Both the position numbers and the translations under genes were made by a program. From positions 1,721,501 through 1,785,500 of the forward strand of contig LSRY02000004.1 in NCBI GenBank assembly GCA_001643675.2: 64,000 bases of DNA, given 5' to 3'. Positions 60,601-64,000 of this stretch are shown piece after piece; position 1 is the stretch's first letter, and the number at the start of each line of letters is the position of its first letter. A model generated the notes under the pieces. The model ran no database searches, had not been told where the DNA came from, and saw nothing but the letters and a program-made list of their open reading frames with translations. Origin of the DNA: Monocercomonoides exilis (Eukaryota; Preaxostyla; Oxymonadida; Polymastigidae).

Positions 60601-62868
60601 GAGCAAGAAGTGAGTGTGCTGAACAGCTCATTTGGAAAGTGTGTGAATTCGGCGGATAAGGGAAGCATGATGCAGATTAAGAATTCCAAGGATGTGAGGA
60701 TTGAGATATGTGTGTTTGATGGAGAAAAAGATGTGGAGAGAATAAATGAAGAAAGTGAAAGAAATGAAGGATTGTGCAAATGGAATGGCTCGTTGGTTGA
60801 TATTGAGAAGAGCAATGTGGAGATGAGGGAAACAACAATCAGAAACGGAAAGAATGGAGGGTTGTGGGTGAGCGGAGGAAGTGTGAAGATTGAAAATGGA
60901 AAGTTTGAGAACAACAATCCATTTATTGAGGGATACCCATCAGCTCGAAGGAATGTGATCTGCACAGGGAATGGGGAATTGGATGTTGTGAGTGTGAAAG
61001 GGGGTGATGGGGCAAAAGACAATTCTTCTCTTTGGATTCTGAATGATGGATGTGATTTGAGAGGGATAGCAGGAGAAAGAGCATCACCATTCTTCATTCC
61101 AGTTCTGGACAAGGTGTCTGTGAAAGAAAAGGACAGCGATGTTGTTTTGAAATTCGAGGGATCTCTTTTTGTGCCATGTGATTTGTCATTCAGGGTTGTG
61201 TGCAAAACAGGGGATGTGGAGTTGGTTGAGACATACCCTTTTGAAGAAGATGGTTTTGCATCAGAAACGGAAGTGAATGGGGTGATTCCATCAGAAAATA
61301 TTTCAACGATCGGAGATGAAACAGAGGTGTTTGTGATGATATTGTTTGGAAAACAAAGGGCTGCGACTTCTCCGCAGATTCTGAAGAACAAAACAGAACC
61401 AAATTATCTGAATGATAAAGTGGTTGAAAGAGGAAAAGGAGTGAAATCTTATTGGTTGCTCGTTGTTATCATCCTTGTTATTTTGTTTTTGATGGTTCTT
61501 ATTGTCGCAGTTGCATTTATTGTTAGGTGGAGGAAAGTGAAGGAAAGAAATGAGGAATTGCAAGAGATTGTGAATGATACAGTGAAGAAGGATCCGAAGG
61601 CATTTGAGATGGTTACGATGGAGATGTCACCAGAGGAGCAATGGAGAAGAGCGGAGAGGGAGACTGAGAAGAAGAATGAAGAGAGGATAAAGAAGAGGGT
61701 GTACGAGAAAAGCTTGGGACACTCCGAGTCATCTGAGCATCTTCTATCTGAGAGTGGCTCAACAGAATATATTTTGGGGAGAGACTCAGACAAGATTCCT
61801 CAATGGATGCTGGAGAAGGTTGATGATGAGGAAGAGACGAGGAAAAGAACTCCATCACCATCCATCTCATCCACTTCAACCACAGACACTTCAGACACAG
61901 AATCCACATTTGTTCGATCGGAGAGTCTGTGCCCCACCACATCATCGATGTCGAATCTGGTGGATGCGATGGACTGTTCGTCTCCTCATGAGAAGCTGAT
62001 TCTTGATCTGCGAGACTCGTTCTTCATGCTGCTGCATGGGAGGAACAAGACGAAGGAGATGCCAATTGGGAGTGTGGAGGAGCGGGAGGTGACAGGAGCA
62101 CAGGTGCTGTTCTGGGTGGCGAATCTTGCTCTGCACTCGTTCGATGAGATGAGCAATCCTCTCTCGTCTCTGGAGAATCTGAGTCCGCACATTGTGCTGT
62201 TCTCGGAGCACATGGACATTGCCATTGCGCTCCACTCAGACTGCTCCTCTTCGTCAGAGGATTCGGACTCATCGTCGATCTCTTCGCTGAGCATTGTTTC
62301 GTCTTCCTCATCGAATGTTTCAGTGATGAGCGAGAGGTTCACCGACTCGCCACCGCCCTCGTCAGCGTTTGAGGACTGTGAAGACAACCGGGATGAGTGC
62401 AAGCGGTGGAAGGCGCCGGAGCTGCTGATGAACAGGAAGATGTGTGCGACAAAGCAGTCGGTTGCGTTCTCGATTGGGATGATGCTGTGGGAGTGTGTGA
62501 CGCTGGAGATCCCGTTTGGGGAGTATGAGGCGGGGATAGCAGGAGACAAGATTGTGAAGGGGGAGCGTCCTCGGCTGGATGTGGTGGAGAACACAACATA
62601 TGGGAAGCTGATTGGTGTGTGCCTTTCGCCTGGATGGGAGGGGAGGCCGATGCTGAGCGAGCTGAAAAAGGAGTTTTTTGCGCATTTTCCAGCAGAGGCG
62701 AAGATGCTCACAGTGTCAGATGCGATTGACCTGGAAGAAGAGGAAGGTGGGAAAAATGAACACAGCGGGAGAGAGGAAAGCATCATTATTGATGATGGGG
62801 ACAATGGAAATGACGTTGGGGATGGTGATGAAGGGGAAGGAGAAGACGCGAAAACAACAAGGCGGTGA
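54622..62868 (+). CDS. Giant beta-helix surface protein with TM helix and cytoplasmic pseudokinase
   Basis: An uninterrupted 2,748-residue frame. A signal peptide is visible at residues 1-20 (SILVIAVAGVVCSM). The ectodomain, about 2,250 residues, is made of short turns such as LKVCLKRGESEVKVGGCSF and repeated blocks with CG, PC pairs (DSRQCG, NPCVSI; CGFDGFRCLTI) typical of right-handed parallel beta-helix (Pmp-like) folds, with many N-glycosylation sites. A single membrane helix lies at about 2278-2300 (WLLVVIILVILFLMVLIVAV), followed by basic RWRKVK. The cytoplasmic part has a Glu/Lys/Arg helix, a Ser-rich linker, then a kinase C-lobe: a catalytic-loop-like NLSPHIVLF without HRD, then KWKAPELL near residue 2598, IGMMLWECVTLEIPFGEY and GRPMLSELKKEF. 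No Gly-rich loop, VAIK Lys or DFG is visible, so a pseudokinase receptor is inferred. Its near-identical partner at 34650-42912 is frameshifted. Confidence 0.85.
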   Translation: MHAGVSRSILVIAVAGVVCSMEWSGLREGAGVDLKEGNEGRRNENNIPAPPFPEETNGHWAGFGINKYSVRGGDAGMGGGEGFVERGVFWRKQIENGFGRMTGGRDEGGNGERHDGSLRNGQGTRKQGSAEERSAVEGQMIVKNSSVTLRRLVLISDGSENVIFARDESSVALVGCTFCQKADASAIVLSGSCASLANISQSASNSHSCRAARLFSSEQAGGSSTKFCWVSVCSSQFSSFEASAPPFLSSRFVESVSLSDLRFSNISTNPARKLPRSGCECECGCGGGCGCTTLMRDCLFSSVCDVYDGGIVPSLNNPMASLTASNTSFVGCCRTRNVEFIGSEDDKKHPGRQNETTDGQNTFTWCEWNGSKTVGGNESFDDGKSCGGAICMFNLVNVDLSVTYCVFNDCVAFSRGGGIMCYLIKSLQMENNIFNACVSKNHYGGGGVFVGGIRLCTWISRCEFMECKAQFDGAGLRLDNFSYSGSECIGTENEEGENSYLFQCNFTLCYLASTWSGGLYCRNVPVAFKMRSIRFISCSASSNGGGLFFYPNQTTIPSDGIFCFFLFFHGCKCRTTSTPYGHDAIIYEESSFFLNGNPFYECYTTNTDNQRVCYSYNYDGSGSGSFQHTEKKEWLKTGVLYRYVAADGGIEDKLCGINETNACRTVGVAVGFSTAQTSLVVTLMEGNHRKEVTSIDIGTKKISVIGKGKEKSSIGTEALSSTEALFGVTTGHLRMSHLKVDCNSNANPSPSVVVVSDGSGSLSLEDVVITTSVSSGDYVMSSSVFVVPLSQLSMADVEIKNMKVSRPVFAEPLSGGSALGERVLGNVTIRNVSRTGGNGVVLEKTVDDGETFVVSSVMIEECVCEEGNGGGIYVCLKDSGKVAVNGSCVIDGCEAKGSGESSEGRSEGRGGGIMIVIESRDGSLKIESGVEFSVETANRAKYGKDVFASCGSGVLLETKIDATSFGFFESSEIPSDVLKLSGSEDGKEDEVIPLFVYLCSMGTKVIVDGSGGIGRDHNHCGFDGFRCLTIDYCANSRLSSTVNEIEVVTYSSINDEIAISSLDVSISGRITSLEEGERILVNVSDGGSDTQDWLVGCSTSLTMSRLSFVVKNQLNSRRSAIIHSTSSTLNMTNCSVSFESGALIDGKIRYNVINIEGGELIVNGFVMESGVTMNGKSPIVVTNGVKLEIMNSRMSDVEVKGEDGGCLNVEMEDNGNVKLEECNLSSVCSNGSGMKGGGMKISVGKGGMLEMKNVKLSGCVVPSEESDEGGKGIGGGMFVKLPDEMGSFVMEGMEFEGCDAWKGKKMFVSGWDLSEIVDKEHLKWEIKEEELEWFDELCGWERKTTGEEGYVIPLVVYLWRNWSGDGFVDGEGGGDFSGCGFCEAPCSSIDHLISLRYSPLETEETTIRIRRFSCINHTISLLAPSSAPLPRPSMGIEGEERGTIVRIGEGNAEGAERAVIASCVRLTIENVSFDLAGELGRHESLVGLLSSSGCLSVGHCSFVCGNPSAETKYCLMEVEGGTVRVEECLLDQFILLGGFLRFAAGVEVVEVVNVSISNTKAASCSLISLSEALHWGRAGNEEDEKNEKAKTMLRVNGSSFANITCEGNRSCVVCVDSFGVGVVCVMEGCVLTKCMSERSEEGGGLKVCLKRGESEVKVGGCSFGMCVCSMLKGRGGGLMIDALDPKGRGAGAFGALGVRLEGMRFMMNDAHVGKDVFIRCESIDSQINERLFVLDLSLESLNSNNSICGRDAMNEIDVDLIPLITFYYSAQVFVNGRGSDSRQCGAQSNPCVSINCGADHIQEGVMNAILIDGEGFVRKECVIGNLVVSSFKKTQAIVKLNSKIEKSAEKDCVMEFVNECSVERCSFQFEDGFESTHSCNMKVKNGSMEMRNCVFFSSPTTVEDMKLNSSIVSVESGELKIFDSAFRDIYSTTAVLSFCEEQNVIIDETRISNIECEGDVVSVGGKAKVEMKEMEVENVTLLLNGCVIGMDDAEQEVSVLNSSFGKCVNSADKGSMMQIKNSKDVRIEICVFDGEKDVERINEESERNEGLCKWNGSLVDIEKSNVEMRETTIRNGKNGGLWVSGGSVKIENGKFENNNPFIEGYPSARRNVICTGNGELDVVSVKGGDGAKDNSSLWILNDGCDLRGIAGERASPFFIPVLDKVSVKEKDSDVVLKFEGSLFVPCDLSFRVVCKTGDVELVETYPFEEDGFASETEVNGVIPSENISTIGDETEVFVMILFGKQRAATSPQILKNKTEPNYLNDKVVERGKGVKSYWLLVVIILVILFLMVLIVAVAFIVRWRKVKERNEELQEIVNDTVKKDPKAFEMVTMEMSPEEQWRRAERETEKKNEERIKKRVYEKSLGHSESSEHLLSESGSTEYILGRDSDKIPQWMLEKVDDEEETRKRTPSPSISSTSTTDTSDTESTFVRSESLCPTTSSMSNLVDAMDCSSPHEKLILDLRDSFFMLLHGRNKTKEMPIGSVEEREVTGAQVLFWVANLALHSFDEMSNPLSSLENLSPHIVLFSEHMDIAIALHSDCSSSSEDSDSSSISSLSIVSSSSSNVSVMSERFTDSPPPSSAFEDCEDNRDECKRWKAPELLMNRKMCATKQSVAFSIGMMLWECVTLEIPFGEYEAGIAGDKIVKGERPRLDVVENTTYGKLIGVCLSPGWEGRPMLSELKKEFFAHFPAEAKMLTVSDAIDLEEEEGGKNEHSGREESIIIDDGDNGNDVGDGDEGEGEDAKTTRR

Positions 62869-63232
62869 TTTCTGTGATGGATGAAAAAGAAAGCAACTTG
62901 ATGCTTGTTTTGAAGAAAGATATTGTTTTTGATTTGTGAATGTTTTGTGATTTGTGTTGTGTTTATTCATTGTTATTCACAAATCAATGTTTTTCATTCA
63001 TTTTTCGTTTTTTGTTTTGAGTGTGTGTATGTATGTATTTTAACATTCAAATACTGTTTGTATAACATAGTTTTTTGCTTCTGTTTTTTGTTGAATTTGT
63101 CTTTTTTGTTTATTTTGAACAATTTATTCGTTGACAATTTCAGTTAATGAGAGCTGGTTGGAGGTTGTATCTCCAGATGTGTCATTTTTTGTGGGTGAGA
63201 ATCCTGCACCATTGCGTATGTTCTTCAGGGAA
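62869..63232. other. 3' spacer of right arm
   Basis: AT-rich, mirror of 34405-34649 plus the end of the left small ORF. TG/TA-rich tract at 63020-63040. Confidence 0.4.
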
Positions 63233-63604
63233 TCAAAACTTGCCATTTTGCATGTTTCTGTCACTTTTTGTCACTTTTTTAGTTTTGTGAATCAACCAAC
63301 ACCTTTCAATTTTTTGTGTGATTAGAAGATGCCAAGGAGGATGATATGACTTTGATTTTTTCTTTTTTTTTCTGAGAAATGTTTGACTGGCAACGAAATC
63401 GAAAAGTTCTCTCCAAATCAACATGTTCACTGAGAACAATGAATGGGCATTGAGTCGAATATCTTCTGTCAAAATGTCCAAAATATGCTCAATTTTCTGC
63501 TCGGTTGTCAAGTTTTTCTTATGTTGAACAAAAAATGATTGACTTATCCTTCTGTGATCGTTAATATCTATTGAAACACAAAGAAAACCGAAAAAAAGAA
63601 ACAT
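63233..63604 (-). pseudogene. Right-arm copy of the small ORF, frame-altered
   Basis: Same first about 105 codons as 33928-34404. A divergent patch at about 63275-63297, four bases longer than in the left arm, shifts the frame and gives a different short end. This shows that at least one arm is not under constraint here, or that the C-terminus is not coding. Confidence 0.4.
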
Positions 63605-64000
63605 TAGTTTTCAGTCTTTGTATTGTTCCAATTCTTATTCATTTGTTTTGGAAAAAGGAAAGAATGGTTTTTCATAAATGAAACGAATTGTGTGTGGAGC
63701 AAAACAATTTAGAATCAATATGTTGGAGATCATTTTTGAACTCACAATGAACTGAGGCTGTTGATGACTTCAAAAATCCTTTTCCATGAAGATGTTTCTC
63801 GAAACATTTATGTTAGAAATGTTCTCGTTTTCACTATCACAAATCAGTTTATGAAAAGAAAAATATACACTTTAAAAAGTTCTTTTTCTCTTTTGGAATG
63901 AGCATTTTTGAAATAGTATTCATAATTAATTTTAAAAGCTATTAACAAGTTGAAAGAAATCTTTGAAAGTTATGTTCATTCATTCAAACATTTGGTATAA
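63605..64000. other. Window end inside right arm, no gene seen
   Basis: Mirror of 33532-33927. No gene is recognised. The palindrome continues past the window. Confidence 0.5.

Larger units (their letters stand above)
52611..64000 (-). repeat. Right arm of the giant inverted repeat
   Basis: Near-exact reverse complement of 33532-44920. The match runs to the last base of the window, so the arm is at least 11,390 bp. It carries the intact surface-protein gene (54622-62868), the mirror of the decayed beta-helix start (53456-54256) and the mirror small ORF (63233-63604). Confidence 0.95.

Noticed and set aside
1-64000. tRNA, rRNA or CRISPR features
   Set aside because: I looked for A/B-box-like motifs and regularly spaced repeats and saw none. 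A covariance-model scan would be needed to exclude small RNAs.

Overview
The window is eukaryotic: AT-rich intergenic DNA, spliceosomal GT-AG introns mostly 48-67 nt long, very long open reading frames rich in Ser, Glu and Lys, and recognisable eukaryotic genes (SBDS, a DH-PH RhoGEF, an MRG15/EAF3-type chromodomain protein, an NHL-repeat protein). The large beta-helix surface proteins with a C-terminal pseudokinase tail are, from memory of the family, characteristic of the oxymonad Monocercomonoides. TAA, TAG and TGA all behave as stops across reading frames of more than 8 kb, which argues against an oxymonad with reassigned TAR codons such as Streblomastix. The organism call is an inference and was not tested by search.

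Layout. (1) 1-13.6 kb is an ordinary gene-dense segment: the 3' part of an NHL-repeat gene (+), SBDS (-, four exons), a RhoGEF (+, three exons, with an in-frame TAA followed by about 385 more open codons), and an MRG15-like gene (-, three exons). SBDS and the RhoGEF start less than 100 bp apart. (2) 14.1-33.4 kb is a gene graveyard: decayed beta-helix surface-protein copies, a large decayed gene of unknown identity, a perfect 402-bp-arm inverted repeat, a MITE-like element and a dead Merlin/ISXO2-type transposase. (3) 33.5-64 kb is a giant palindrome: arms 33532-44920 and 52611-64000 (about 11.4 kb each) flank a 7.7-kb spacer. Each arm carries one copy of a roughly 2,750-residue surface pseudokinase gene, a decayed beta-helix gene start and a small ORF. 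The inner junctions lie in GAA/TTC microsatellites. The outer boundary is not reached, because pairing continues to the last base of the window.

The arms are nearly identical but carry short, clustered divergent patches inside the surface-protein gene, as expected from gene conversion with other paralogues. One arm has an intact gene; the other is broken by two one-base losses in six-base homopolymers. The spacer holds one intact two-exon gene for a helical protein. The housekeeping-type genes act in ribosome maturation (SBDS), Rho signalling (RhoGEF) and chromatin (MRG15). The palindrome holds members of a diversifying surface-protein family.
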